From assembly GCF_013416325.1 (NCBI RefSeq), contig NZ_JACCGK010000012.1:124001-188000 (forward strand): a stretch of DNA of 64,000 nucleotides, in the 5' to 3' direction. Shown piece by piece: positions 45,755 through 55,711 of this stretch. The notes beneath the pieces are model-generated. The model searched no databases. It was not told the origin of the DNA and worked only from the letters and a program-made list of their open reading frames with translations. The first letter of the stretch is position 1; each line of letters starts with the position of its first letter. The position numbers were made by a program, and so were the translations under genes. Origin of the DNA: Vreelandella sedimenti. Lineage in GTDB: Bacteria; Pseudomonadota; Gammaproteobacteria; Pseudomonadales; Halomonadaceae.

Positions 45755-46060
45755 TCACGAAGCTTGCCGGGTTAAGTCATGAAAGTGTACGCCAGTAGCT
45801 TTGATGACCGCGGTCATAGTGCGCAAAGTTGGGTTACCCTTAGGCGATAACGCACGATACAGGCTTTCCCTTGATAGCTTGGCCCGTTCAGCAACGACTG
45901 CCATTCCACCCTGGGCCTCCACCACATGGCGAAGCGCCATAAGAAAGGCCGTTTCCCCGCCTTCCTCATCCAACTCATCAAAAGCGGTGCGTAGATAATC
46001 GACAGCCATATCAGGATCTTCACGAAGCATGGTAATCACAGCATCATCATGGCTTTTCAT
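45755..46060 (-). CDS. Orphan antitoxin-like HTH protein (HigA-type)
   Basis: A 101-aa protein with a C-terminal XRE-like helix-turn-helix (VVAERAKLSRESLYRALSPK) as in the addiction-module antidote family that partners RelE/HigB-type toxins. In such pairs a roughly 100-aa toxin gene lies directly upstream or adjacent; none is visible on either side, so this is an orphan or a remnant. The ATG at 46060 is the family-like start; the frame extends upstream to 46117. It lies near a tRNA gene and beside the AT-rich gene. Confidence 0.75.
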   Translation of the reverse strand: MKSHDDAVITMLREDPDMAVDYLRTAFDELDEEGGETAFLMALRHVVEAQGGMAVVAERAKLSRESLYRALSPKGNPTLRTMTAVIKATGVHFHDLTRQAS

Positions 46061-46273
46061 TTCTTCACCCCCATGTTGTGAGAATGAGCTAGGTGATAGG
46101 CAGCCTGTCTCGCACAAATATAGCTGAACAAAAATAGTAGCCTAGAAGCTACAGCACTGCAGCTACAACTAAGCATAGCTAGTCAACGCTATAAAGTGCG
46201 CCCCAAAAATTGAGGTGGACAAAAACTGGACAGATTGAAAGATTCAGGAGGGAAAAACACAAATCGCAGACAC

Positions 46274-46296
46274 AAAAAAAAGGCACCTAAGTGCCT
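46274..46296 (-). terminator. Terminator of tRNA-Leu
   Basis: AGGCAC and GTGCCT (46281-46296) form a 6-bp stem with a 4-base loop, followed on the minus strand by TTTTTTT. It lies 12 bases past the tRNA 3' end. Confidence 0.85.
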
Positions 46297-46307
46297 GATT
46301 TTAAATA

Positions 46308-46394
46308 TGGTGCCGGTAGCCAGACTCGAACTGGCACACCCGTAAAGGCGGCGGATTTTGAATCCGCTGCGTCTACCAATTCCGCCATACCGGC
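46308..46394 (-). tRNA. tRNA-Leu (CAA)
   Basis: An 87-base class II tRNA with encoded CCA. The acceptor stem pairs GCCGGTA with TACCGGC; the D region contains TGGTAGACGC; the anticodon stem GCGGA/TCCGC encloses TTCAAAA, giving anticodon CAA, which reads UUG; a long variable arm follows; the T arm reads AGTTCGAGTCT. It has its own promoter and terminator. Confidence 0.96.
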
Positions 46395-46405
46395 AATGGA
46401 TGCGC

Positions 46406-46433
46406 ATTATACGTAATAAACGAGGTAGGTCAA
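46406..46433 (-). promoter_or_regulatory. Promoter of tRNA-Leu
   Basis: On the minus strand TTGACC (46433-46428), a 16-base spacer and TATAAT (46411-46406) form a near-consensus sigma-70 promoter. The -10 box ends 11 bases before the tRNA 5' end. Confidence 0.8.
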
Positions 46434-46508
46434 TCACATTGACTGACTTTATGCAGCCAAAGCGCTATCCTATGCCGCCTGTTTGATCAACGCTAAGAGT
46501 TATACGCC

Positions 46509-47540
46509 ATGCAGCGCGCGGATTTTCATTACGAACTACCCGACGAATTAATTGCTCGCTACCCTTCTGAACAGCGTAGCGACTGCCGTTTGCTGTGCGT
46601 GGATGGCCAGAACGGCGCGTTGGAGCACCGCCGCTTTCCTGATTTGCTTGAGCTTCTTGAGCCCGGCGACCTGTTGGTGTTTAACGACACTCGCGTGATT
46701 CCTGCGCGCCTGCACGGCCATAAGGCCAGTGGCGGCAAAGTCGAGATGTTGCTGGAGCGCCCGCTGGATGCTCACCGTGGCTTGGCTCATATCCGCTCCA
46801 GTAAGTCGCCGAAGCCCGGCACCGAGCTGATTTTCGAAGGCGATGTTCACGCCATCGTAGAAGGTCGCCGTGATGCCCTGTTCGAGCTGCGCTTTTTGGG
46901 CGATACGCCGATGATTGCGCTGCTTGAAAAGCACGGCCATATGCCGCTGCCACCGTATATTACCCGCGAAGACGAACTCAGCGACCGTGAGCGTTACCAA
47001 ACCGTGTATGCCCGGCGTGACGGCGCAGTCGCTGCGCCTACAGCAGGTTTGCATTTTGATCAGCCGCTGCTGGACGCCCTTGCTGATAAAGGCATTAACC
47101 GTGCTTTTGTGACGCTGCATGTGGGCGCGGGCACTTTTCAGCCGGTGCGTGTCGACAACATCCTTGAACACCATATGCACAGCGAGTGGATTGAGGTCAC
47201 GGAAGCCACCTGCCAGCAAGTGCGCGAGACCCTGGCAGCAGGCAAGCGGGTGGTGGCAGTGGGCACCACCAGCGTGCGCTGCCTGGAGAGCGCCTGCATG
47301 AAAAGTAGCGACGGGCAGATCGCGCCTTATAGTGGCGATACCGACATTTTCATCTACCCCGGTTACCAGTGGCGCTGCGTGGATGCTTTAATTACCAATT
47401 TCCACCTACCGGAATCGACGCTGCTGATGCTGGTGTCCTCCTTCGTGGGCTATGACACCATCATGCACGCCTATCAACGGGCAGTGGCCGAGCGCTATGC
47501 GTTTTTTAGCTATGGCGATGCCATGCTGTTGACCCGCTAG
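46509..47540 (+). CDS. queA: S-adenosylmethionine:tRNA ribosyltransferase-isomerase
   Basis: A 343-aa QueA, normal length. Conserved blocks are [61 protein letters not shown] and [13 protein letters not shown]. It moves the ribose of AdoMet to preQ1 in tRNA, making epoxyqueuosine. tgt, which inserts preQ1, follows as the next gene, the usual order with yajC-secDF behind. Confidence 0.97.
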   Translation: MQRADFHYELPDELIARYPSEQRSDCRLLCVDGQNGALEHRRFPDLLELLEPGDLLVFNDTRVIPARLHGHKASGGKVEMLLERPLDAHRGLAHIRSSKSPKPGTELIFEGDVHAIVEGRRDALFELRFLGDTPMIALLEKHGHMPLPPYITREDELSDRERYQTVYARRDGAVAAPTAGLHFDQPLLDALADKGINRAFVTLHVGAGTFQPVRVDNILEHHMHSEWIEVTEATCQQVRETLAAGKRVVAVGTTSVRCLESACMKSSDGQIAPYSGDTDIFIYPGYQWRCVDALITNFHLPESTLLMLVSSFVGYDTIMHAYQRAVAERYAFFSYGDAMLLTR

Positions 47541-48755
<1,215 letters not shown>

Positions 48756-48766
48756 CGAATTAATCG

Positions 48767-48790
48767 CCACGCGCCTTGGCGCGTGGTTTA
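48767..48790 (+). terminator. Hairpin after tgt
   Basis: CCACGCGCC and GGCGCGTGG form a 9-bp GC-rich stem directly after the tgt stop, followed by TTTAAACTGTTT. A moderate terminator, perhaps leaky, before yajC. Confidence 0.6.
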
Positions 48791-48800
48791 AACTGTTTGG

Positions 48801-48873
48801 CTATGTTTTAAAAACTATGTTTTCAAAACCATGTTTGCAAAACCAGGCTTTTTAAAAACCAAGCATCTAAAAA
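48801..48873. repeat. Degenerate 14-15-bp tandem repeats before yajC
   Basis: Five units in a row: CTATGTTTTAAAAA, CTATGTTTTCAAAA, CCATGTTTGCAAAA, then two looser copies starting CCAGGC and CCAAGC and ending in AAAAA. They occupy the yajC upstream region. They may be slippage products or bent promoter DNA with A/T tracts. Confidence 0.65.
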
Positions 48874-48905
48874 CCTAAGCTTTTCCAACCCAGGAGTTCT
48901 CTGCA

Positions 48906-49232
48906 ATGCTGGATTTCTTCATCTCACCAGCCCATGCCCAAGAAGCCGCCGCTGGCGGTGGTATTGCGCAAATCGTCATGCTGGTCGGTTTCGTGCTGAT
49001 TTTCTACTTCCTGTTGTGGCGCCCGCAAGCCAAGCGCGCTAAGCAGCACAAGCAGTTGGTCACCAACCTGGACAAAGGCGATGAGATCGTTATTGGCGGC
49101 GGTTTGGTAGGTCGTATCACTAAGGTGAGCGACGAATTCCTGACCATCGAGATCTCTGAAGGCACCGAAGTTAACGTGCAGAAGAACGCCGTTGCCGCCG
49201 TACTGCCTAAAGGCACCATCAAGTCCATCTAA
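48906..49232 (+). CDS. yajC: Sec translocon accessory protein YajC
   Basis: A 108-aa protein with one membrane segment (IVMLVGFVLIFYFLLWRPQ) and a soluble tail with GDEIVIGGGLVGRITKV, both hallmarks of YajC. It associates with SecDF-YidC at the inner membrane. secD and secF follow, the usual order. Confidence 0.97.
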   Translation: MLDFFISPAHAQEAAAGGGIAQIVMLVGFVLIFYFLLWRPQAKRAKQHKQLVTNLDKGDEIVIGGGLVGRITKVSDEFLTIEISEGTEVNVQKNAVAAVLPKGTIKSI

Positions 49233-49243
49233 ACCTTGTAATA

Positions 49244-49279
49244 CCCCTGCCGAGCCAGTGCCAGCCACCCCGGCAGGGG
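49244..49279 (+). other. Stem-loop between yajC and secD
   Basis: CCCCTGCCG (49244-49252) pairs with CGGCAGGGG (49271-49279). The 18-base loop and lack of a T-tract suggest a processing or stability element, not a strong terminator. Confidence 0.45.
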
Positions 49280-49364
49280 TGACATGGTATGAATGATGGT
49301 GAACTTTGCTGTGCACGGCGTGTCCGTGCACAGCATTCCGTTTGTAATTGAAGGCAGGGCTTGC

Positions 49365-51218
49365 ATGCTCAACCGTTACCCCCTGTGGAAGTATCTACTG
49401 ATACTGGTCGTCCTGGTGGTTGGCCTTATCTACTCGCTTCCCAATCTATTCCCCGAAGATCCCGCCATCCAAATTAGCAGCGCCCAAGGCGATTCGCTGG
49501 ATGAGCGTCAGATAGACCGTGTTGAAACCGCGCTCAGCGAAAACGATATTGCGATCAAAGCGCTCGAAGAAGAGAACGGGCAGTGGCTTATTCGTTTACG
49601 CCACGATGACGATCAGCTCTCCGCACGCGACATCGCCGCTGACCTATTGGGCAATGACGCAACGGTAGCCCTCAACCTCGCCGAAGCAACACCCGAATGG
49701 CTTCAGGCGTTTTCCGCCTCACCCATGACTCTGGGTCTTGATCTGCGCGGGGGTGTGCACTTCCTCCTCGAAGTGGATATGGAGGCTGCGCTAACTCAGC
49801 GCCTGGAAGTCAACGGCAGCGCCATGCGTGAACTGCTACGCGACGAGCGGATTCGCTATCGTAATACCGATATCGAGGAGCGCTCGCTGTCGATCGATTT
49901 TGCCAGCACCGAAGACCGCGACACCGCCCGCAGTCTGATCAGCCGTGACTTTCCTGAGTTTGAATACAGCAGTGAAGGCGATGGTCGCGCTTCAACGCTG
50001 GTCATGACGCTTAGCGATCAGTCGGTAAACGAAATTCAGGATTACGCGATCAACCAGAACTTGACCACCCTACGCAACCGGGTCAACGAACTGGGCGTGG
50101 CCGAGCCTATGGTGCAGCGCCAAGGCCCCAACCAGATCGTGGTGGAGCTGCCGGGCATCCAGGACACCGTGGCAGCTAAGCGTATTGTCGGCGCAACGGC
50201 GAACCTGGAGTTCCGCCTGGAAGCGCGCAACGATACGCCGGATAACGAAACGGAAATCCTCACCTTCCGAAATGAGCCTTCGCGCTCTGCCGAGCTAATG
50301 CGCGACGTGATCATTACCGGCGATAGCGTCTCCAGTGCCAGCAACAGCTTTGATGAGAATGGTCGCCCGCAGGTCAATATTGATCTGGACGGCACCGGCG
50401 GCACGCTGATGAACCGCGCCACGCGCACCAACATTGGCCGCAACATGGCGGTGCTGTTCATCGAGCATAAGAGTGAAGACACCGTTGTGGTCGACCCGGA
50501 AACGGGCGAAGAGACCATTGAGCGGGAGCCTTACGTTGAGCGCGGCCTGATCAGTTTGGCCACTATTCAAAGCGCTCTGGGTAACAGCTTCCGGATCACC
50601 GGTTTGGATTCACCGACAGAAGCCGCTGAGCTGGCGCTGCTGCTGCGTTCGGGTTCCCTTGCGGCACCCATCTACTTCGTTCAAGAACGCACCATCGGCC
50701 CAAGCCTAGGCGCTGAAAACATTGAGCGGGGCCTGCTCTCGGTACAGATTGGCTTGCTGCTGGTCGTGCTGTTTATGCTGGTGCGCTACAAGGTGTTTGG
50801 CGTGTTTGCCAATATCGCCCTGGCGCTGAACTTAACGCTGCTGGTCGCGGTGATGTCGATGCTGGGCGCCACGCTGACGCTACCAGGTATTGCCGGTATC
50901 GTACTGACACTGGGCATGGCAGTAGATGCCAACGTGCTGATTTTCGAACGAATACGTGAAGAGCTGCGTAACGGCATGTCGGTTCAGCAAGCGATTCAAG
51001 CCGGTTATGAACGCGCCTTCACCTCCATCGTCGACGCTAACATCACCACACTGCTGGTGGCCGTTATCCTGTTCTCGATTGGCTCCGGCCCGGTGAAAGG
51101 GTTCGCCGTCACGCTCTCTATCGGCATTTTGACGTCGCTGTTCACCGCGCTGATGGTGACTCGCGCCATGGTCAACTTGGCCTATGGCAGCAAACCCGTC
51201 AAAAAGCTGTGGATTTAA
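49365..51218 (+). CDS. secD: Protein translocase subunit SecD
   Basis: A 617-aa SecD, close to E. coli (615). N-terminal membrane segment (YLLILVVLVVGLIYSLPN), large periplasmic domain with LGLDLRGGVHFLLEVD and RNRVNELGVAEP, and a C-terminal five-segment RND-like membrane domain with LTLGMAVDANVLIFERIREE carrying the conserved proton-path Asp. SecDF uses proton (or, in some marine bacteria, sodium) motive force to pull preproteins. The start at 49365 is chosen; the open frame runs upstream into the leader. Confidence 0.97.
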   Translation: MLNRYPLWKYLLILVVLVVGLIYSLPNLFPEDPAIQISSAQGDSLDERQIDRVETALSENDIAIKALEEENGQWLIRLRHDDDQLSARDIAADLLGNDATVALNLAEATPEWLQAFSASPMTLGLDLRGGVHFLLEVDMEAALTQRLEVNGSAMRELLRDERIRYRNTDIEERSLSIDFASTEDRDTARSLISRDFPEFEYSSEGDGRASTLVMTLSDQSVNEIQDYAINQNLTTLRNRVNELGVAEPMVQRQGPNQIVVELPGIQDTVAAKRIVGATANLEFRLEARNDTPDNETEILTFRNEPSRSAELMRDVIITGDSVSSASNSFDENGRPQVNIDLDGTGGTLMNRATRTNIGRNMAVLFIEHKSEDTVVVDPETGEETIEREPYVERGLISLATIQSALGNSFRITGLDSPTEAAELALLLRSGSLAAPIYFVQERTIGPSLGAENIERGLLSVQIGLLLVVLFMLVRYKVFGVFANIALALNLTLLVAVMSMLGATLTLPGIAGIVLTLGMAVDANVLIFERIREELRNGMSVQQAIQAGYERAFTSIVDANITTLLVAVILFSIGSGPVKGFAVTLSIGILTSLFTALMVTRAMVNLAYGSKPVKKLWI

Positions 51219-51282
51219 AGAGCATGGATTTGAAAAACATGAATTTAAACCACGTGCTTAGCCCAGAACTGAAGAGGTGGTA

Positions 51283-52209
51283 ATGAAACCCCTATCACAC
51301 CTGCGAATCGACTTTATGGGGCGGCGCAACATCGCGTTTGCCGTCTCCGCTGTGTTACTGATCGTGTCGATTGGCGCCATCCTGCTCCAGCAGCTCAACC
51401 TAGGGCTGGACTTTACTGGCGGTACGCTGATTGAGGTACGCTACGGCGCTGCGCCCTCCCTGGACGCTATTCGTGTTCTGCTCGAAGAGAGCGGCTTTCA
51501 AGATGTCTCGGTGCAAACCTTTGGGGCATCAACCGAAGTATTGATTCGTCTCCAGCAGGCGTTTGACGCTGATGTAGGCGGCGAGGTAGTAAACCTGCTG
51601 CGCGCGAGCGGTGATAGCGTTGACCTTGTTCGCTCTGAGTTTGTTGGTTCCCAGGTAGGTGACCAACTGCGCGACCAGAGTGGCCTGGGTCTGCTGGTAG
51701 CGCTCGGCGTGGTCATGCTCTATGTAGCCTTCCGCTTTCAGTACAAGTTTGCGATTGGCGCACTGCTGGCACTGCTGCATGATGTGATTATCGTAGTAGG
51801 CGTGTTCGCTCTGTTTCAGCTCGATTTCGACCTTACCGTATTGGCGGCCATCCTGGCAGTTATCGGCTACTCGTTGAACGATACCATCGTGGTTTATGAT
51901 CGCGTCCGCGAAGCCATCCGCACTTCGCGTATCGAAGACATGCCGCAGATCTTCAACGAAGCGATTAACGCCACGCTCTCGCGCACCCTGGCAACATCAG
52001 GCACCACCATCTTGGTGCTGCTCGCGCTGCTTCTGCTGGGCGGCGATATGATCGAGAACTTCGCCATTGCGCTGCTGGTCGGCATCGTTGTGGGCACGTT
52101 CTCATCTATCTACATTGCTGCGGCGCTGCTGCTACCGCTGAAGCTGTCAAGGGAAGATTTGATTCCCACCAAAAAAGAGCTCGACGAAGAAGAGGAAGAG
52201 CTGCCTTAA
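51283..52209 (+). CDS. secF: Protein translocase subunit SecF
   Basis: A 308-aa SecF with first membrane segment FAVSAVLLIVSIGAILL, then LNLGLDFTGGTLIEVRY, and the RND block VIGYSLNDTIVVYDRVREA. GAAGAGG precedes the ATG at 51283; a GTG two codons earlier is the alternative. It partners SecD. The 64-base secD-secF gap contains short ATGGATTTAAA-like repeats. Confidence 0.97.
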   Translation: MKPLSHLRIDFMGRRNIAFAVSAVLLIVSIGAILLQQLNLGLDFTGGTLIEVRYGAAPSLDAIRVLLEESGFQDVSVQTFGASTEVLIRLQQAFDADVGGEVVNLLRASGDSVDLVRSEFVGSQVGDQLRDQSGLGLLVALGVVMLYVAFRFQYKFAIGALLALLHDVIIVVGVFALFQLDFDLTVLAAILAVIGYSLNDTIVVYDRVREAIRTSRIEDMPQIFNEAINATLSRTLATSGTTILVLLALLLLGGDMIENFAIALLVGIVVGTFSSIYIAAALLLPLKLSREDLIPTKKELDEEEEELP

Positions 52210-52246
52210 CGGCATACCTCTTTACTCCTCTTATTTAGCTTACAAA

Positions 52247-52283
52247 AATGCCCCTGCTGGATTTCCCAGCAGGGGCATTTTTT
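52247..52283. terminator. Bidirectional terminator secF / suhB-like
   Basis: A perfect 14-bp stem, AATGCCCCTGCTGG (52247-52260) and CCAGCAGGGGCATT (52266-52279), with T-runs on both strands. It lies between convergent genes and should stop transcription from both sides. Confidence 0.92.
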
Positions 52284-52324
52284 CGTCTTTAAAGCTTTTA
52301 TCTTTAAAAACTTAACATTGCTGC

Positions 52325-53119
52325 TTAGAAATGCGGCGTGAGCTGCTTGATCAGCGCCTTGTAGAGACGCGGCCCAGCGGCCATTAGCTGCCCTTCCACT
52401 TTCACTGTGGGCTGGCCGTCCGGCGTGCCCATTAAGGCGCCCGCCTCTTTCAGGAACAGCGTGCCTACCAGCATATCCTGCTCTTCCAGGCCGAGCACGA
52501 AGGCGCTATCCACTCGCCCAGTGGCCAACTCACACAAATCCAGCAGCCCACAGCCGGTGGCCAGCAGGTTTTCTACCTGTGGGGCAAGCTGCTGTGAAAC
52601 AGTTAAATAGGCAGGTAAATTGCGCGGGCGCAGCCAAACTTCAGGCAGGCTCATGGCCATACGCGTGCCGCTAATGGCGGTAGGCTTGCTAACGCGCATA
52701 CGCTTGTCGTTGTGCTGGGCGCCGCGGCCGCGGCTGGCGATATACTCATCGTCGGCGAACGGGCAGATAATCACTGCGTGTTCGGGACGACCTTTGATAA
52801 GACACACCACTGAGAGTGCAAAGCCCTTACCGGCAACGGCTAAATTTGAGTAGCCGTGCATCGGTTCAATTTTCCAGACGATATCCGCGCCTTCGCCTTC
52901 ACCCGAGCGGTGAGGGGTAAAGCGGCCGGTAACACCGTGCTGGGGATAACCGCGCTCCAACTGCTGAACAATCGTCGCTTCGGCCTTGCGCGCCGTTTCG
53001 TCGAGCAGGCGGTCAAGGTTAAATTCATCGTGCGCGTTTTCAATACGTTCACGTACGCGTAGGAAGTGTTCAACAGCGCCGCGTGCAGCACGCAGCGTAA
53101 ATTGGACCATCGGATTCAT
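52325..53119 (-). CDS. SuhB-like inositol monophosphatase homologue, catalytic motif decayed
   Basis: A 264-aa protein of the inositol monophosphatase fold, divergent from trmJ as suhB is near trmJ in E. coli. The metal motif WxIDPxDGTTNF reads WKIEPMHGYSNL at residues 82-93: Asp to Glu85, Asp to His88, Thr to Tyr. The usual EE of the first metal site is also not recognisable, while the C-terminal EEQDMLVGTLFLKEAG keeps an Asp. Phosphatase activity is therefore doubtful. E. coli SuhB has a separate role with Nus factors in rRNA transcription, for which catalysis is not needed; this homologue may keep only such a role (inference). Confidence 0.82.
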   Translation of the reverse strand: MNPMVQFTLRAARGAVEHFLRVRERIENAHDEFNLDRLLDETARKAEATIVQQLERGYPQHGVTGRFTPHRSGEGEGADIVWKIEPMHGYSNLAVAGKGFALSVVCLIKGRPEHAVIICPFADDEYIASRGRGAQHNDKRMRVSKPTAISGTRMAMSLPEVWLRPRNLPAYLTVSQQLAPQVENLLATGCGLLDLCELATGRVDSAFVLGLEEQDMLVGTLFLKEAGALMGTPDGQPTVKVEGQLMAAGPRLYKALIKQLTPHF

Positions 53120-53298
53120 GATCGGGCCTTGTGACAGTGATGTTAAAGAACGTAATGCTAATCATAGAGCATAAGTAGGCGCAGGTGCCGCCTTTGGCGC
53201 GTAATTCTAGCAGACCGCTCTCGGGCATACCACCGACTCATGCTAGACTGCGCGCTTTACGCGATAATAATCACCCTCTTTATTCACCGAGCCTTATC

Positions 53299-54063
53299 AT
53301 GCTTGAGCGCATTCGCATTGTTCTAATCGGCACTAGCCATCCTGGCAACATCGGCGGCGTCGCCCGCGCCATGCACAATATGGGCTTGGCAGATTTGGCC
53401 CTCGTCGCCCCCCGCTGTGAGGTGATTACCCAGGACAGCATTTCCCGCGCCTCCGGCGCTGATCACCTGCTTCACCAAGCCAAGGTTCACGCCACTCTGG
53501 AAGACGCAGTGGCTGACTGCACCCTGGCCGTTGGTGCCAGTGCACGCTCGCGCACCCTGCCCTGGCCGATGCTCTCCCCGCGGGAGTTAGCTGACCGGCT
53601 ACCCGCCGAGTGCCAGGCTGCTGAGTCCCGTGTGGCGCTGGTATTCGGGCGCGAGGACAGCGGCCTTACCAATGCTGAATTACAGCGCTGCCACGCACAT
53701 GTGCATATTCCTACCAATGCCGACTTTAGCTCACTAAATTTGGCCGCAGCGGTTCAGGTGCTTGCCTATGAGTGTCGCATGGCGTGGCTAAACCAAGCAG
53801 ATGGCCAAGCGAATGCAACGTCAACTGCGCCGAATGATGACGATGACCTGGCCACCCACGCCGAACTAGAGCGCTACTTCGAGCACTTAGAACGCACGCT
53901 AATTGGCATTGATTTTCACGACCCTGATCAGCCACGACAGTTAATGGCGAGACTGCGCCGCTTGTACCTGCGCGCCCGCCCAGAGCGCATGGAAATGAAT
54001 ATTTTGCGTGGGATTCTGTCAGCTACCGAAAAGGCTGCGAACACCAAGCCACCCAAGCCGTAA
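53299..54063 (+). CDS. trmJ: tRNA (cytidine/uridine-2'-O)-methyltransferase TrmJ
   Basis: A 254-aa SPOUT methyltransferase. Motifs are IRIVLIGTSHPGNIGGVARA, VFGREDSGLTNAEL and FSSLNLAAAVQVLAYE (trefoil-knot AdoMet site). It methylates the 2'-O of position 32 in several tRNAs. The ATG at 53299 begins MLERIRIVLIG; the longer frame upstream is rejected. It is divergent from the SuhB-like gene and precedes cysE-iscR, matching known synteny. Confidence 0.95.
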   Translation: MLERIRIVLIGTSHPGNIGGVARAMHNMGLADLALVAPRCEVITQDSISRASGADHLLHQAKVHATLEDAVADCTLAVGASARSRTLPWPMLSPRELADRLPAECQAAESRVALVFGREDSGLTNAELQRCHAHVHIPTNADFSSLNLAAAVQVLAYECRMAWLNQADGQANATSTAPNDDDDLATHAELERYFEHLERTLIGIDFHDPDQPRQLMARLRRLYLRARPERMEMNILRGILSATEKAANTKPPKP

Positions 54064-54143
54064 TTTATTAGGCAGGAAACGCTAAACTTGAAGTTGATGC
54101 TGCGTGCCCCAACTTCGCTATTCTGCTAACGTGATTTCTCTAT

Positions 54144-54197
54144 TGATATTCCAAGAACCGGTGATATTCCAAGAATCGGCGATATTCCAAGAATCCG
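54144..54197. repeat. Three tandem 18-bp repeats before cysE
   Basis: Units TGATATTCCAAGAACCGG, TGATATTCCAAGAATCGG and CGATATTCCAAGAATCCG follow without a gap, 53 bases before the cysE ATG. One to three differences separate the copies. They could be regulator sites or replication slippage. Confidence 0.85.
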
Positions 54198-54249
54198 TTC
54201 TAATAGTTCAATAGCTAGACGCCGCCTTTATAACGCCAAGGAACACCTC

Positions 54250-55113
54250 ATGTTTCAACATCTACGTGAAGACATCAACAGCGTATTTGACCGCGACCCG
54301 GCCGCACGTAACTTTCTTGAGGTGCTGACCAACTACCCTGGCCTGCACGCCCTCCTGCTGCATCGCTGCGGCCACTGGCTGTGGACAAAAAACCTCAAGT
54401 GGCTAGCGCGTACACTATCGACGTTTTCACGCTGGCTCACCGGCATTGAAATTCATCCAGGCGCCACGATTGGTCGGCGGTTTTTTATTGATCACGGCAT
54501 GGGTGTGGTGATTGGCGAAACAGCGCTGGTGGGCGATAACGTAACGCTTTATCAAGGTGTCACCCTAGGGGGCACCAGTTGGAACAAAGGCAAACGCCAT
54601 CCCACCTTGGGGGATGGCGTGATTGTCGGCGCGGGCGCCAAAATACTGGGGCCCTTTACGGTCGGCGCTGGAGCGAAAATTGGCTCTAATGCCGTGGTCA
54701 CCAAAGAAGTGCCGCCCGGTGCCACGGTGGTAGGCATTCCCGGCAAAATCGTTAAACGCGCCGACCCCGATGTGGAAGAAGCACTGGATGTCGATCCCGC
54801 CCGACGCGAAGCCATCTGCCAAAAATTTGGCTTTGATGCCTACGGCGTCAGCCAGGACATGCCTGACCCCGTAGCCCGTTCGATGCAGGCGATGCTCGAC
54901 CATATGCACGCCGTGGATGAGCGCATTGAGCGTATGTGCTCTACCCTGCGTAAGCTAGATGACAACTACCGAGACGGCCAGCTACCGGCGCTGCGCGATG
55001 AAGATTTTGCCGACATTCTGGACGAGAACGATACCGGCTGCCCCGGCGTTGGCAAACGCTCTGCCACTGCGCCATCAGCCGAGCAAGAAACGCTGCCGCC
55101 GCGTAATGGTTGA
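54250..55113 (+). CDS. cysE: Serine O-acetyltransferase
   Basis: A 287-aa left-handed beta-helix acyltransferase. The N-terminal helical part includes [15 protein letters not shown]; the hexapeptide part includes [20 protein letters not shown] (catalytic His), [18 protein letters not shown] and [21 protein letters not shown]. The C-terminal tail is about 80 residues and acidic. It makes O-acetylserine, the precursor of cysteine. It precedes iscR, so sulfur supply and cluster assembly are neighbours, as in Azotobacter and relatives. Confidence 0.95.
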   Translation: MFQHLREDINSVFDRDPAARNFLEVLTNYPGLHALLLHRCGHWLWTKNLKWLARTLSTFSRWLTGIEIHPGATIGRRFFIDHGMGVVIGETALVGDNVTLYQGVTLGGTSWNKGKRHPTLGDGVIVGAGAKILGPFTVGAGAKIGSNAVVTKEVPPGATVVGIPGKIVKRADPDVEEALDVDPARREAICQKFGFDAYGVSQDMPDPVARSMQAMLDHMHAVDERIERMCSTLRKLDDNYRDGQLPALRDEDFADILDENDTGCPGVGKRSATAPSAEQETLPPRNG

Positions 55114-55191
55114 CCAAAGCACTCAGGTTTTCCCATAATGGCAGCACATTTGCCGTTAGTGCGCTGAGCTTTCAGCGTCGAGGGGCTTGCC

Positions 55192-55659
55192 ATGCGCTTG
55201 ACCACTAAAGGCCGTTACGCCGTTACCGCCATGCTCGATTTAGCCTTGCATGCCCATAACGGCCCGACCAGCCTAAGCGATATCTCCCAGCGTCAAGAGA
55301 TATCGCTCTCCTATTTAGAGCAGCTTTTTGCTCGCCTGCGCCGTGCAGGTCTGGTCAACAGCGTGCGCGGCCCAGGCGGCGGCTACCTGCTTTCGCAGCC
55401 TGCGGACGCGATTAGCGTTTCAAAGGTGATTGACGCGGTAAATGAAAGCGTCGATGCCACCCGTTGCCAGGGACTCTCCGACTGCCAACAGGGCGATACT
55501 TGCCTGACGCATCATTTGTGGTGCGAGCTCTCCGTGCAGATACGCCATTTTCTTGACGATATGACCCTGGCACAACTGATGCTGCGTCCTGATGTCATAC
55601 GTATTGCGTCGCGACAGAAACAGCGTGCCGAGGCAGGCATTCTCGCCTCTTCACCCTGA
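55192..55659 (+). CDS. iscR: Fe-S cluster regulator IscR
   Basis: A 155-aa Rrf2-family repressor: [19 protein letters not shown], a winged helix with [19 protein letters not shown], and three Cys in [19 protein letters not shown] with the C-x5-C-x5-C spacing and the nearby His that bind the [2Fe-2S] cluster. It senses cluster status and regulates isc genes. Upstream 78 bases hold no clear type-1 IscR box that I could recognise. Confidence 0.96.
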   Translation: MRLTTKGRYAVTAMLDLALHAHNGPTSLSDISQRQEISLSYLEQLFARLRRAGLVNSVRGPGGGYLLSQPADAISVSKVIDAVNESVDATRCQGLSDCQQGDTCLTHHLWCELSVQIRHFLDDMTLAQLMLRPDVIRIASRQKQRAEAGILASSP

Positions 55660-55711
55660 CCCCACGACACGAACCCGACTCCCTTGACCGATCAACCGCT
55701 GGAACGTAACG

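Noticed and set aside
46196..46260. Possible insertion-sequence end (AATTGAGGTGGACAAAAACT)
   Set aside because: The stretch looked like the end of an IS3-type element, but no inverted partner, target duplication or transposase fragment is visible.
45639..46394. tRNA-Leu attachment-site duplication
   Set aside because: No second copy of the tRNA 3' end could be found to the left, so an att pair is not supported even though the location is suggestive.
46189..46437. 82-codon minus-strand frame
   Set aside because: It is a translation of the tRNA-Leu gene and its flanks.
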